Assembly (NCBI GenBank): GCA_022829145.1
Contig: CM040745.1
Location: 29,363,906-29,427,905 of the forward strand
Direction: 5' to 3'
Length of the DNA: 64,000 nucleotides
From: Albula goreensis
Taxonomy: Eukaryota; Chordata; Actinopteri; Albuliformes; Albulidae
Position numbers and translations under genes: made by a program. Below the pieces are notes generated by a model. It saw only the letters and a list, made by a program, of their open reading frames with translations. It did not search any database and was not told the DNA's origin. The stretch's first letter is position 1, and each line of letters begins with the position of its first letter. Shown here in pieces: positions 13,201 to 28,095 of the stretch.

Positions 13201-15369
13201 AAAAAAAATGTGGCACTGGCCACAGAGGTCATCCTCCACCTCCCCAAAACCTCTGAGGCTGGAAAACAGTGTGAATCGCTGGCAGCTAGTTATTCACAGC
13301 AGTGGCAGAGAGGTGACTGCTCTTTGCCAGCCCATGCTTTTGGCCAGGCCTTGGCCTTGGACTGCATGCTGTTTCATTTGGTATATTGTTGTTGAACAGA
13401 TATTTTCATTTCACAAAAAAAAGGGAAAAAATCCTTCAGTGCTTGACAAGCAGGAGAAATAGGGTAAATGACAACAGGAAAGCGAGACTGCTATCTGCCA
13501 GCAGTTTTGTGACGAATACCCATAGCCCCAAAAACAGCATACCACTGCAGCTGATGGTCCAGGACGAGAGCAACAAACCACGAGTCACCACAGGAATAAA
13601 TCTGGGTGATTTCTCTCTGATGTCTTCTTCTGGACTCTACCGATTTCTCATTCCAGAAGAGCAAGAGTCTCCACTTAAAACATTTCAATCACTGAATCCC
13701 TTACCCTCTGCCCTTGTCTATCAGATCGATGGAAGGGAACAGGGAGGAACAAATCACAAGGAAGAACCAAAGGATCACAAGGAAAAAATAGGGTGAGATA
13801 GCAAAAACCACATTCAATGTTACATCAAAGATATGAATCAATTTCTAGAAATATATATTTGTTGTGGGCTCATTACAAAGACCTAAAAAAAATTTAATTA
13901 AGCTCAAAACTTTTTGCATCCTTATTCCACTTCTGAACCTTTCCTAAATTAAAGCTGAAATCACCAATGACGATTTCCAAGGCAGAAGCTGTTAGGTCTC
14001 TTGAGCATGCTATTTAATTGTCTTATTTATTATGCTTAAATGAACTGTAACTGCAGACATTTTCACATTTTAAAAGTAGATTATTACATTTGTATCGAGA
14101 AATGAGACATGAATGAAACAGAGGTGTCACCCTTGAATTGATGTGTCAATTTAACAGGAACTGAAGTGTTAATGGGGTGCATATCACACACATATTATAG
14201 CTATTAACCTACTATGAATAAAACAAGTCTTTTTACAGGTATCACTTTATGTTAGTTTTCCACTGCAGACCATCTGAATTTGTACAGTCATTTTCATATC
14301 AGTGAAGTCACATAACCCAGTATGTTTTTAATGACATTTTGAAAGATGGACAGGAAGGGAGTAAAATAAACCCATATCTCATCTCCAGCACAGCAGCACA
14401 CCACACTTTGTTAAGAGAGTGGGACTGCATACATTACCCATGAGCCTTTACAGCCTTCCAGCAGGTGTTATCCATGTTTGCACTGTAAGGTACCTTATCT
14501 ATTCCTTTATGGGAGTTTTTTTTTATTTCCCCAGTAAACACGTCAAACCTTCAGTTCAGCAATAAAACTGCTCTTTGTTTGGTGTCTGTTGGTGTCAGTA
14601 CAGTGAGCAAAATGAATGGGCTGGTGGTCGTATTTTTTGAAGATAACAGGGAGAGTGCATGTAGCTGCGCAAATAGGCAAAGGGGAGTCATAAATAAATA
14701 CAAAATGTGATGTATGAAAATAAATAAACAAATACATAAATGTAACATCTTCTTAGTGGTGTAAGAGCAAGCTGCCAAATGGATCCCCCTCTCTGACTAT
14801 GTAAACCTCTCAAGGTCATGACTCAGAGTACAGAAACTAGCAGGGGGCAAAAATCGGTTCTTACTCAGCCTCACAGACTCCTACACAGTGGACAGAACGC
14901 TCAATTCACGACTACAACATTCAAGATCCTGAAACTCAGGTGGAGAACTATACATAGCTTTGAATGTTATAGTTTTTTGCAAATGTTCCAGTGAAACTTA
15001 AGTCATCAAATGGCTGGCTGGATGTATAAATATTTAAATATAATGCCTTTCTTGAGAAGGTTTTAAATAAAAATTTAATTTGGAAATTTGCATAAAGTTG
15101 AGTACAGTGCACAGATATGGTCTTGGACCCATGCTATGGTTGGTTTCAGAGGACTCTCTTGCCTCTTTGTAGAATGGTGCAATTTGCAAGTAAATAATGT
15201 GAAGTAATGTAGATAATATCTGCCCTATATTAAGCATAAGTAATTGCTAAATGTCTTTTGCATTTAATAACGTTTCTAATAAAATGTATTCCCTCATGCT
15301 TATATCTATATGTCAGTTTTTCCATTTGATGAGATATCAGGCATTGTGTGTTAAAACTGCGATGTGTAC
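10216..15369. other. Gene-desert DNA
   Basis: AT-rich DNA without a convincing gene. The longest open frame (13386-13796, plus) has no domain and an unusual composition, and a frame is also open on the opposite strand over 13491-13688. It is left uncalled. No transposon or long repeat was recognised. Confidence 0.4.
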
Positions 15370-15830
15370 TCTGCAAACTAATGAGCGGCTCAATCATAGG
15401 CTCAGTGATTTCCTGCCCTACATAAAATATGACATTCCTTGGGTTTTCATCAATGTGACATATACCATGAAATTATTTAAAATGGCTTCTTAACAGAAGA
15501 AAGAATGATTTTTAAAGATGATATTTTCTTCTGTCATAGCGTTTCCTGTTTTATGTAGAACTGAGCATATGCCAAAGCCTGCGATTTTGAAAGGGAATTT
15601 TACTATATGGGCATAATGGAATTGCTGCTTTCTGTAAATAATGACATTCCTTTTCATCAATCTGACATACTCTGTCAAACGATATTAAATGGCACCTTTA
15701 TCAGATTTAAATATGATTAAAGGAAAATAAATCCTCTTTGCTGCAGAGGCAGTTTGTTTGCTGTTGAATTGAAGTTGAGCCAAAGCATATCATTTCAAAG
15801 TAAATTTGACTTCACATGTACTATGGAAAA
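15370..15830 (+). repeat. Degenerate tandem duplication, unit about 212 bp
   Basis: The words 'ATGACATTCCTT', then 'TCATCAAT-TGACATA', then 'ATT(A)AAATGGC' occur near 15429-15485 and again near 15641-15692 in the same order and spacing. A second pair, 'GAGCATATGCCAAAGC' near 15563 and 'GAGCCAAAGCATATCATTTC' near 15777, suggests that flanking DNA was duplicated too. The copies are diverged by small indels. Confidence 0.4.
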
Positions 15831-16965
15831 TAATGCATGCAGTAAAGGGAGAGAAACAGTGAGGAATGGAACTAAAATCAGAAAGTGTTTGGTGTGGTGT
15901 TTAAACTATTATTTGGTGTTGTGATTGACTTATCATGAGGTCAGTCTCCAGCTGAATTTCACTAAGGCTTGCTGTGAGAGCTCTGGGAGTTATACTGAGA
16001 AATTACCTTAATAAGTACAGGAATTCCGTTTTGCATGTAAATTTTGACATCAAATTCACTTCAGAAAAACCAGGTGAGGCAGGGATCCTATTACTGTATA
16101 CTACTATGCCATATGTGGTTACTGAAAATAATCACCTTGATATAAGATTGAGAGCAAGGAAATTATCTTTCTCTGGAACAATAACAATTGAGAAGACGCG
16201 CTGAGCTGCTATGTTAAAGCAGTGTGATAGATGGCTGCCTTTGTTTTTATGAGGGAAGTGAACAATGTATCCTCTTTCAATGTCATCACCACTGGTGCTT
16301 TCTCTTGTCAAAGAAACAAGAGAAATTCTAAAAATACTGACTGTGTCCAATGTTTATAGGTGAGATGGTAAATAACATGAATTACTATAATTTTTACAAT
16401 TGCATGTTTCAAAAAATGTTTATTTATTTTTTATTTATTTTTTTGAATGACAAACATGCAGTGATTGAGGTTGAGTAACGTATGCATGCCCAAGTCTCAA
16501 AATATACTACTGTTACAATACCAAAATCGATTCAGGCAGCCACATGCAAGTATGTGCTGATTAGATATGAAACAGAGCCCAAGGACATGCAGAGGGGAGA
16601 AGGGGTTGCAGGGGTTTGGGAGACATAGGGCTCGATATCAGGTCCAAACTCATGCCAAAACAGTCAAAATAGAGCACAGTACTTAGAGTAATTGCCACCA
16701 TGTTTATTTCCAAACTATGTGGAACCAATTTCACACATTTTAGTATGATGCAACCATTACATATCTGCACCTGCTCCGATTCACCATAAAATTAGCTTTG
16801 GCCTGATATAGATATTACTGAAATCTTGTCGTATGCTCTTTTTATCATGTCAGCATTGAATAAAAAAGGGAAAAAGAACCCCCTCTGTGGGAGGAAAAGG
16901 TTGTCTCTTTCTGCGTTTGTGAGAGGGAGCCCAGGGGATGAGGATGGGGGTGGGGGAAGAGTGTG

Positions 16966-16988
16966 GCGGGGCCTGTGGGATTTGTAGT
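16966..16988 (-). promoter_or_regulatory. ZNF143/THAP11-like element (SBS-like)
   Basis: 'CTGTGGGATTTGTAGTT' reads on the minus strand as AACTACAAATCCCACAG. This is close to the ACTACAATTCCCAG core bound by ZNF143/THAP11-HCF. Such elements usually mark promoters, but no gene start was found nearby, so this may be a chance or orphan site. Confidence 0.3.
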
Positions 16989-19404
16989 TGAATTGTTGAA
17001 GATTATTTGAAAATGGAAAATGTGCACTGGATTGGATTTTAGCAAAACCTTCAATACATTTTCAATACAGTATTAAATTACATATTAAGACTGGCTAGGA
17101 CATGTAGCACTGGCTTCCATAGCACTGCAAATATTAGCTGTTGAGGCTTTATGTTTGTATTGTCCTGTTACTCACTCCTCTTATTATATTAAGATGTATA
17201 CAGCCAAACTATAGGATGTATAATGAACACAGACAAATCTAACTTGGGTGAGGGAAGGGTGCTATGGAGAAGACAAGAAAGAAGGGTTTATTTTGACTTA
17301 ACTGCTTAGTTTTGGATTGGTGCCCCACAATCTGAAAAGGACCATATAAATCGCTGACATTCAGCTGTTGTGGAAAAAATACCCATACATAGCATTCAAA
17401 ATTACAACACAGTTCATTCCATACATTTCAATATATTCAATCCCTGCAAAGAACAGCAGTCTTTAATCTCAGTTTACAACTGGAGAAACATAAAAACAAC
17501 TTTAGCAATCTGAAATCTGGCCATTACCCAAGCACTATCCCCTAGTACTTCAAGATGTGCTTTCATTTTCTTTGGCCACCCAGCGGAGAACGGCCATGAG
17601 GTCTTCATTTAGTGCCAATCTATATTCTCTGTTTCTTAAAAGCACAAAATGGCCCCTACTGAGGCACCAAAAACATCTGTGAGAGATGAGAGAAATTATT
17701 TATATCCTTCTGGGCTTGAACCTAATTAAAAGTGTGACCTTGTCTCAAAGAAAATGAAGTGCTAACTTTTTTTGGACTCAAGACATCTCAAGATGGAAGC
17801 ACTGAAACAGAAACACATTGCCATTTCGGGAAAAGGGATTAAAGACATGGCTCTCAAAACAAGAACAAACATACAAGCCAATGACAGAGCTGAGCTCTCG
17901 ACAGCATGAGATGTTTCAGTCTAGAGAGCTGGTGCTGGTAACAGAGCTAATAGCAGTTGTTGTGTACATATATACACAAAACTCTTGTTATCTTCTTTGA
18001 GCCTAACCCCTCAGGTATCCATTTCATCCACATGGAGATACACCAACACCAAGCAAGAGTCATTCCCCCTCTGAGTGGAAGCCCACAGATCATTTGAGCT
18101 GCAGCTAAAATAATAAAAAAAAAAACAATCGAATGCAAAGTCAACAGGGTAAAGAAGAGATTTCACAGTAGAGCCATGAGATAGACATGCAAAGCCACAG
18201 CAAACATAAACAGACCTACTCATGTGACCGTGTACTCATCAAAATACTCCCTACACAACCTTTACTCTCTGAACTTCCGATATATGTGTAGATGCACTGA
18301 ATGTGATTAAACAAAAGCCTGTGGGTCGGAAGCTTGGTCGATGAGGATGATGGATACCTCACATTTGAGTTTTCACCTCCAGTGCTAAACTTTTTTTTTT
18401 CTGAGCAAATAACTGAGTATATGAACGCTGAGACTCCTCTTCCATTTCTATGCTATTGAATCATACAGTATTGAGTTTTTAAAGTATCGCAGGCTTGTTG
18501 TAATCAGTAACATATTCACTGCTCATTTGGACTATGGACTACAGGAATTGCAGAAGATGGCCCTTATGTGCATAAGAGATTGTGATTTCTTTGTCAATTA
18601 TGCAGGCGTACACCCAGATATAATATCACCACAGAACCCATTATCCTAAACTTTAAATTAAAAATATAAGTCAATCCTGGTGTTAAAGGACCTGTTTTTA
18701 ATGTACCCCACACTGAATGAGGTTCTCTGGGCCCATTGGATCATCCAGAGAGCCATCTCTGAGGAAACAGGAAGACTTGAATATGGCATTTTGTTAACTT
18801 GTGCTATGTAGCGGTTGAGCAATTATTCTCTGAATGCACTAATGAAAACAGAGACATGAGAACAGGAGTCTGGCATGTTAATAACCAGTTACTGACCTTC
18901 TTCAAAAAGCAATTACTTCAGATCTATGTCTAACACGAAACTGGTGATTTTTCAGTAAGGCCATGGGAAAGATCAGATCACCCTCCTCCACGTATTTATA
19001 TATCAGCGCACTCTACAGCATGATATGAAATATGCCACAGAAAGGATACCTGGCTGCTTATGTTACCTGATGAAGGATGGCATGTGACGCAGTTCTGCTC
19101 TCTGTTTTACAGTCCAGCTGAGCCAAACACCCGCAGACCTGACAGATTTTTGGACACAATGCCATTCTGCCTCCATCAGGTGGGGAATCTTTCCAACACC
19201 GTTTGTGTTTGAAACTTTTTGTGGAGGACACTGATAAAATTTCTTAGACCAGAAGGATGATGCCCTGGTCCCAAGGGGACCAGCCATCAGAGATTCTCTG
19301 GTGAATTATATGTGGCTGTGCTGAACTGCATTTACTATGAATGGACTTACTTGTGATATATATGGAGAGAATGTTTAGACCAGCCTGCAAGCGGAACCTG
19401 ACAT
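16989..19404. other. Gene-desert DNA
   Basis: AT-rich intergenic sequence. No exon, RNA gene or repeat beyond short homopolymers was recognised. Confidence 0.4.
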
Positions 19405-19600
19405 ATTCTGTCATGACGAATGTCTAAACCCACCGTAGAGGTCAAATCCACAGGAGCGGAGCCGGAACTCGTAGAAAAGCTCGTCAGAGCACCCACAAAC
19501 CCATGGATGATGGAGAGGAAGGAGAGGCGGCTGTCGAACGTATGCAAAGCTGCAGTCATTACTATTCATTCTGCACGTCCGCCCGTGTGACACAATCATT
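19405..19600. promoter_or_regulatory. GC-balanced island, conserved-element or exon candidate
   Basis: CpG-containing block in AT-rich DNA. It is open in more than one frame on each strand: plus-strand codons from about 19428 run to a TGA near 19590, and minus-strand frames cover 19347-19599. No domain was recognised. Splice context is weak, so a conserved regulatory element is as likely as an exon. Confidence 0.25.
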
Positions 19601-20066
19601 GGTTTTAATAATGAAACTTCACAAAGGTTTCTTACTGTTACTTTGTAAATGTTAGCTGCTTTAAAAACGCATCCAGGCTGTCACACAATCAGTTACAGGG
19701 CATTGTTTAGCCTGTCCTGATGCTTTGAGCGTCAGATTTAGTTGCCTTGTCAAAAAGGTCTGACAGGAACTGAGACAACATTCCCCCAGTCATAAATGAA
19801 AACCATTAAACACATTTTGTAGTCATAGAAATATGTAAATCAGCTTGGTCTATTTCCATTACCCTCATTATGGCAGTGCGTATCTTTTCCACTCACACTC
19901 CAGTTTGATTTGTTACATTTGCCAAAACATTCTGTCGGAAACATCTCAGTTCACTTGAATGGGATTCCATTCAGAAAATCATTGATCCTCGGATGTCTAT
20001 CATCACACTTTATCAGTGATATTACCATTCTTCGGCAGTGTTAATTCTGTTGATAAAATTTTTTTG

Positions 20067-20087
20067 AAAAAAAAAAAAAAAAAAAAA
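20067..20087 (+). repeat. Poly(A) tract
   Basis: Uninterrupted A-run of about 21 bases after a T-rich stretch. I see no SINE body next to it. Confidence 0.85.
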
Positions 20088-22184
20088 CTGGTAAATTATG
20101 AAGGCCATAGCATGAACAAATGCAGCAAAGATGATTCATTTCCATATCCATTTTAATAATGGAAATATGACAATATGGCCACTGGCAGTTCCATACATGT
20201 TTACTATTTGATCAACAGATTTACATAGTTGCCTACTATGTAAATCCGGGAGCCCCTTTGAACAGGCAGCTTGGCACGCTTTCTCCAGTGTTAAGACTGC
20301 ACATCTTCCAAGATAATGATGAAACTCATGTCACATTTTTATCATTATAAATGTTAATTTGATGAGCTGCTGTGAATTGCCGTAATAAAGCCTTTTCATA
20401 TTATTTCCTTCTTTATCATCACCTAAAAACAGCTGTCGGCTGTCACAGCATCAATCATGCATTTTCTTTCAAATTGGCTTCATCTATTGAAAAGGTTTTA
20501 TGTTTCATTTGTTATCAATTTGCAGAGAATTTATGGTTTGAACAATTTGAAACAATGTCAGAGGTTTGGAGTCCAACAAAATACTGTCAATTCTGAGTCC
20601 TCAGATTTAGTAGGTTCTTCCTCAAATGGATTCCATCCACTTCAAAATATCAAGACACTTACCGGAGCTCAACTTTCTCTCATGGGGACTTTTTCAGTGC
20701 TGTTCATAGAATATTCTAGTGTTAGTGTGCACCAGTCTCCAGAGCAAACACTCAGGAACCTAGATGAATTCAGTTGGAAGTGAGATCATGCAGCTCTATG
20801 GTTATCAGTGAGAGATCATGCAGCTATGTGGGTCCTCACTTACACTTTTGTATATAGCCTTTATTTCCTTATGTTGGCCTGTCTTTTTGGGATTCATGTA
20901 TGCAAACTGTGATAACTGTGTTGGCCAAGACTTATGGATGCTGTAGTCCAAAAAATGAGCATAGATCAAACTGTGATATAGGAAGCCATAGAAACAGAGA
21001 TGTAATGAAACTCTATACTTTCATAGCTATGGACAACCCACCGAAGGCAGCTGGGAGATCAGAATGATGTTGAGATTTCATGTAACCAGCTCTAAATTCT
21101 GTGTGTAATCTAATGGAAAAAGCTCATGTACCTTTAGTGCTCAAACTTACCTATATGTAGCTGTTGTGCGCTCGTTTGCCAAATGACAAGACACACTCGC
21201 TGCTGCTTTACTCCATGTTCTCATCATTAGGCTGTTTGTAGCATAGTCACACTGGACAGTAAAATGCTTGTGTAACATTTCTCTTCTCAATAGTGGATAC
21301 ATCATAAACCACAGCATGTATTCTCACAAAATAAATTGTTTGTGAGATATTTACAGTTCTCACTGTAACGTAAGTTACGTGTTTATTGTATATGCTCTTA
21401 CAAGATTATAAATAACACATGTAGTGTGTCTTGACTTTGAACTCCAATACATTGATTTCACCTGCGCACGATAAATGTTCAGTTCACAGAGAAACAGAAT
21501 AAATGCTGTTGTTTCAGCACTCACTGCTTCCCTCCCTAATCACAGACAATCCAAGGTTTTTAAAGGCAGCTCTGATCATTTGCATAGAAATGAGTTGAGA
21601 TTTGGTGCTGGTCCCCCCTTCCCCATCTCCATCTCACCCATACAAACAATGGAGCCTGTGAAGAGGCAATAAACACCAAACAAAGACATGGGAAGAAAGC
21701 TGTTACATGAGAAATGGATCACTCACCACTCATCATGTTTACTAAAGAGGAAGAACCACAACAGGAAGTTAAACAGAGAAAATGAACTCTTTCTGGCAAT
21801 ATTCCTTTTGATATTGAATTATGTTATTCAATTTATGTAGCTCTCCAATGGCTTGCCAGTGTACATTTGATGTTTCATTTATGATTTCACGCTTATAAAT
21901 ATGTGTTATAAAATATTAATACTCACATATGTGCTTTAATGTTATATGCTAAAAAGTCATTCAAGGAAGATTTTCTAACCTATATAAATGTTAGACAAAC
22001 ATTTAATTGAGCAAATGTTAAACAGTTATGTTTTTATGCAGAAAAATTAAATGTATATCCCATGTTTTAACTTCACTGAGCACCATTCACCTTCTCCTAA
22101 AACGGACAAGAAAAAGGCTTCTATGCTCACATACCCTCAACATCAATGAGCACCTATCCTGTGTAATTATTCACACTAAAACAA
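20088..22184. other. Intergenic DNA
   Basis: AT-rich DNA without a gene. A short tandem duplication, 'GAGATCATGCAGCT', occurs twice between 20782 and 20826. 20100-20250 contains AT-rich homeodomain-like words and might be regulatory. Confidence 0.4.
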
Positions 22185-22450
22185 GAACGATCCTGTTACA
22201 AACTGCGATTGATCTGACACAGTCAATTCTGCAATCGCGCCGTTCAGGGTGGCGTAGGTGAATCAAGGTTGTGGAAAATACACTAAATGTCAAAGGCAGA
22301 CGTCTAAATCGGCACGGGGGCCTGCGCCAGGGCAGGAAATGAAGCGGAGAAAATGACATTTGAGCCAAATTGAAAGGCAGTCATCTGTGCTGACAGCTCT
22401 GCCATTAAGGCTCATGAGCTGATGGCTTCCTAATGCAGGTGAGACAGAGT
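22185..22450. promoter_or_regulatory. Candidate conserved non-coding element
   Basis: GC-balanced and CpG-bearing, unlike the flanks. Contains 'GCAATCGCGCCG', 'AAATCGGCACGGGGGC', the E-box core CATCTG and the homeodomain-like word CCATTAAGG. Overlapping short open frames on the minus strand lack splice support. Called by composition and motif density only. Confidence 0.33.
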
Positions 22451-22557
22451 CAGGACCCTCTCCCATTCGCTGTGCTGCTCCATTCATTTGCTCCTGACGC
22501 CACTGGGCGTACCTCACATCTCAGCGTCTCCTCCTCACTCTACACCTCTTAGCAGCA

Positions 22558-22716
22558 TGTGCTAAATTCAATGGTGTACTCAAATATGTTACATGTGACT
22601 ATTTAAAGAGCATCCTGAAGTCACTGGTGTACTCAACTACATTACATGTGACTATTTAAACTGTGTGCTAAACTGACTGGTGCACTAAACTGTGCTACAT
22701 GTGGCTATGTAAACTG
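22558..22716 (+). repeat. Three-copy minisatellite, unit about 53 bp
   Basis: Three direct copies begin near 22558, 22611 and 22664. Each contains 'GGTG(T/C)ACT(C/A)AA', then 'TACATGTG(A/G)CTAT(T/G)TAAA'. Spacing is 52-53 bp, with several substitutions between copies. Confidence 0.85.
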
Positions 22717-23778
22717 CCACTGATTTAACAGAGTGCATTGTGTGGACCCATATTAACACAGGGTTGTTAAATATTCAGTAGTGTTTTAAAGTGAGATGTT
22801 TTAACTGACCGATTAAGTGCAATTAGTTGAACAGGGTTATTTTAATTAACATTACTAAGAGGTCATTATGTTTGCATGTGTGTGTCAGGAGGTGTGTGAG
22901 TGTAGATGTGTGAATGCGTACAGGCAAAGGGCAATGTTATAAAGCTATCCATCTCTCCATATCTGACATTTTCACTGGTGTGTTGAGAAATGTCATGGGA
23001 CATCAAGAGGATTGTAGGCCTTTCTCTGAGTGTCCCTACAGAGTGGAGTGGGGAGGCTGTGGCGAAGATGCTGCATTTTCTCTGCCACTGCGCAGTCTAC
23101 TGCACTGCTCTCACCTTCAGTCCCTCTGCCCACTTCCACTTTAGAGTAGCTCTTTTTCCCTCCCCTTCTTTCCATTACTCTCTCACTCTCTCCCTCTATT
23201 TCTCTCTTCCCCTCCTTCCATGAGTTCCTCTCCCTCTATGAAAAGAGAAAACCCCCCATTGCAGGCAACACTGTATGCGATGTGATGGGTGCTCCAGTCA
23301 ACCAAATCCACCCTTAGAAATCTGAGGGAGCTTTGGCCCAAAAAAATCAATACATGTCTTCCAGATAGTCTATCAGATTGAGCATCTGGAGACAATTGTG
23401 AATAGATACACACAGACAGATGAGATGGTTGAGAGTATGACACTTTCCCAAGCTGAACATCACAGTTTGGATGTTTTTAAATAATGGAAGGTATATGACT
23501 GCCGTCAGGAAACTGTGGCAGATCAACATTCCTTTCGCTTATGTCAAAAAGCAGGGAGTCTTTTCCTCAAGTGTGCTTTAAAGCGAAGCATGGCTGTTTC
23601 AAATAGAGGAGATGAACTGGCAGCGGGGAATGGATGGATGCAAATTGAGGAATGGCATTTTGTATTTTGCGAATGCATGATGGTCACATGATTGGCAATG
23701 CTTGCCTTTTGTCATTGTGTGTTTGCGAGGCAGAAAAAAAGCATCTGTGTGTGAATACCAGAGACAAAATGGGTGGGG

Positions 23779-23800
23779 ACAGACAGACAGACAGACAGAC
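23779..23800 (+). repeat. (GACA)n microsatellite
   Basis: Five to six perfect GACA units. Confidence 0.9.
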
Positions 23801-24649
23801 TTCTACTTCTGATATTTCATTGTCCATGGATGGACATACGTTAAAAAAACAAGAGAACAAGAGCTGGAACCACCATTTAACTTCATAACTCTTACATTTT
23901 CTCTCTTTTCCTGTCTGTTGTAACAACTACACAGCCTGGGTCAACAGAGCGACTACTATGGGATGCAGTGAATTATTTATGAAAATACAGAAGTTCCCTT
24001 AGATATGCTGTACGACTTCTCCAAAAACAGTTTCAAAGTGATATTTGCAATCTTTCCTTTTTCACATAGAGGTTAATATAAACACTCAATGGCACCATAA
24101 TACTTCTCATATGTCTCATAATGCTTCTCATATGGCCCTTGATAATCTAAAATGTGGCAGTTTTATGTGAAAATCAGGGGCATTACACACATTAAAAAAT
24201 TGGCATAAAATCAATGTCTGTAGGTAAAAGAAAATGTGTGTAGGTAAAAATCAATTTTCAGGTACACCAATATTTGTGTGTGTGTTGGAATATGAAATAA
24301 AGCTAGAAAGATCCCATCAACTGCACACTCCAGCCTCTGAGTCTTCTTTCAGTCAAATATCTGGTCTTCATAGTGCTCTTAACTTGGAGAAAGAGAAGCA
24401 GAAGATCTAAGAGTTGTCCTGATTAGTTGGACAAGGGTGGCAGCTTGTGGAAAGAGGCCTGGCCTCAGTAAAACTTCACTCCGCATGCTCAGGCTGCACC
24501 TGCCTCTCTGGAGGCAATGAGAGCTTTGCTTTTTCCTGTATTATTTGCCCTTACAGAGCCATTTCCAAATATTTCAATAATGAATTTTTTGGATGAAAAT
24601 GTATGTTGGGTATACTGTACACTGCTAGAATTTCAGAAATCACCACGCT

Positions 24650-24860
24650 CTTGGAATATATAAAGGCGTCCACTGTCTACTGATTTTCTGCTGGGCATCA
24701 GACTGTCTCAGTAAACATTGCTTTCCCATTATGGGGAGCCTGGCGGCTGCATGGTTTTTCCTGGGATTAAATCCACTGAGAAGCCTTTAAACAGCACTAA
24801 GATACAAATTTGCATCAAGAGAGTGACATGCAACTGTAATTGTCTCCAGCATAGAGTTCC
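24650..24860 (+). promoter_or_regulatory. TATA-box-like core and conserved-looking block
   Basis: 'GGAATATATAAAGGCGTCC' (about 24653-24671) is a good TATA-box context with GC-rich flanks. It is followed by a GC-balanced block with 'GGGGAGCCTGGCGGCTGC'. No convincing downstream exon was found, so a distal element or non-coding RNA promoter are both possible. Confidence 0.25.
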
Positions 24861-27226
<2,366 letters not shown>

Positions 27227-27639
27227 TGCATTTTCTGATTACAAAATAAACTCTTCCACCTCCAGATGTTTTTTCTCTGTAAAGTGTTTTTTCTGTTGAC
27301 ACATAAACAGTAAATCAAAAAAATAAAGAAAAAGAAAATGATTTCCCGGTCACACACAATCAAGGGGACCAGTACTGAAGTGCAGTGCAAAATGACTTCA
27401 AACTGTAAAATGTGGACAGCTCAGTGAAGATTTTCATTCTTCCGGAGGATAAAATAAACAGAGACTTGAGATACGATGCTTATTCCACAATGTTAGCGTG
27501 CACCCAGTCAACTGTTAGTCTAGCTCATTGTGTGAACACACACTTACCTTTAGTTTTTGGTTGTTCCTCAAGCAGATGACTGAAATATGCATTCATGCTA
27601 ACTACATGCTAACTAACCCCTGGAAGTGAGTGAGAGGCA

Positions 27640-27860
27640 GCCTCTCTCCACGATGTGGCCCTTCATTCCCCATCACCTCTTTCACGCTTCAGGTCCTCAT
27701 GAATGATGTGTCAATCAGCAGCCACTGCAGCTCCGCCAAAAGCTTGTTTAGCTGCAGAGTTTGTGAAATGTCAAATTTCCATTTAAAAACTCACCTGGAG
27801 CTCAGCCAGCCCCTCGGATTAAAATTCCTGAATAACTGATGCAGAGGAGATAACGAGGAA
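27640..27860. promoter_or_regulatory. Candidate conserved non-coding element
   Basis: GC-balanced block with 'GATGTGTCAATCAGCAG' (PBX/MEIS-like TGTCAATCA), 'CAGCTGC'-type words and 'CGGATTAAAATTCC'. It lies just downstream of the minus-strand candidate exon at 27910-28095, so it could instead belong to a 3' UTR. No coding frame with motif support. Confidence 0.28.
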
Positions 27861-27909
27861 GAGGCAGAGATGAGGTTGTGGGGTTAAGTCTCAGGCCAAG
27901 GCCCATTTT

Positions 27910-28095
27910 TCAAGTGTACGCAATCCCGATTTTGGTCCTTCCTTCATCAATCATCTTATAGGAATTGCAGAGGTTGGTGGACTTAGAGGCAATGACCCTC
28001 AGGTCCAGAGTCTGGTGCTTCAAGCAATGTTTCACACTGCCATCTGTGACCCTCAGTTCCAGCTCCACAGGGTAAATTACACCAGAGGCAGGGAA
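27910..28095 (-). CDS. Candidate terminal coding exon, protein not recognised
   Basis: On the minus strand a pyrimidine-rich acceptor ('TTTCTTGTCAG') precedes an exon-like block that opens in phase 0. It runs 61 codons to a TGA at 27912-27910. The deduced residues start FPASGVIYPVELELRV and continue TDGSVKHCLKHQTLDLRV, then end with KMIDEGRTKIGIAYT. It has alternating hydrophobic strands, two Cys (24 and 43) and a balanced amino-acid mix, unlike the Phe/Ile/Tyr-rich random frames of this AT-rich region. I found no upstream exon on the minus strand and do not know the family. It could be the last exon of a gene whose other exons are far upstream, an exon of a decayed gene, or a chance frame within a conserved element. 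Confidence concerns coding potential only. Confidence 0.4.
   Translation of the reverse strand, partial: FPASGVIYPVELELRVTDGSVKHCLKHQTLDLRVIASKSTNLCNSYKMIDEGRTKIGIAYT

Noticed and set aside
13386-13796. 136-codon plus-strand frame
   Set aside because: No domain, no splice sites of note, and a frame is also open on the opposite strand; likely chance.
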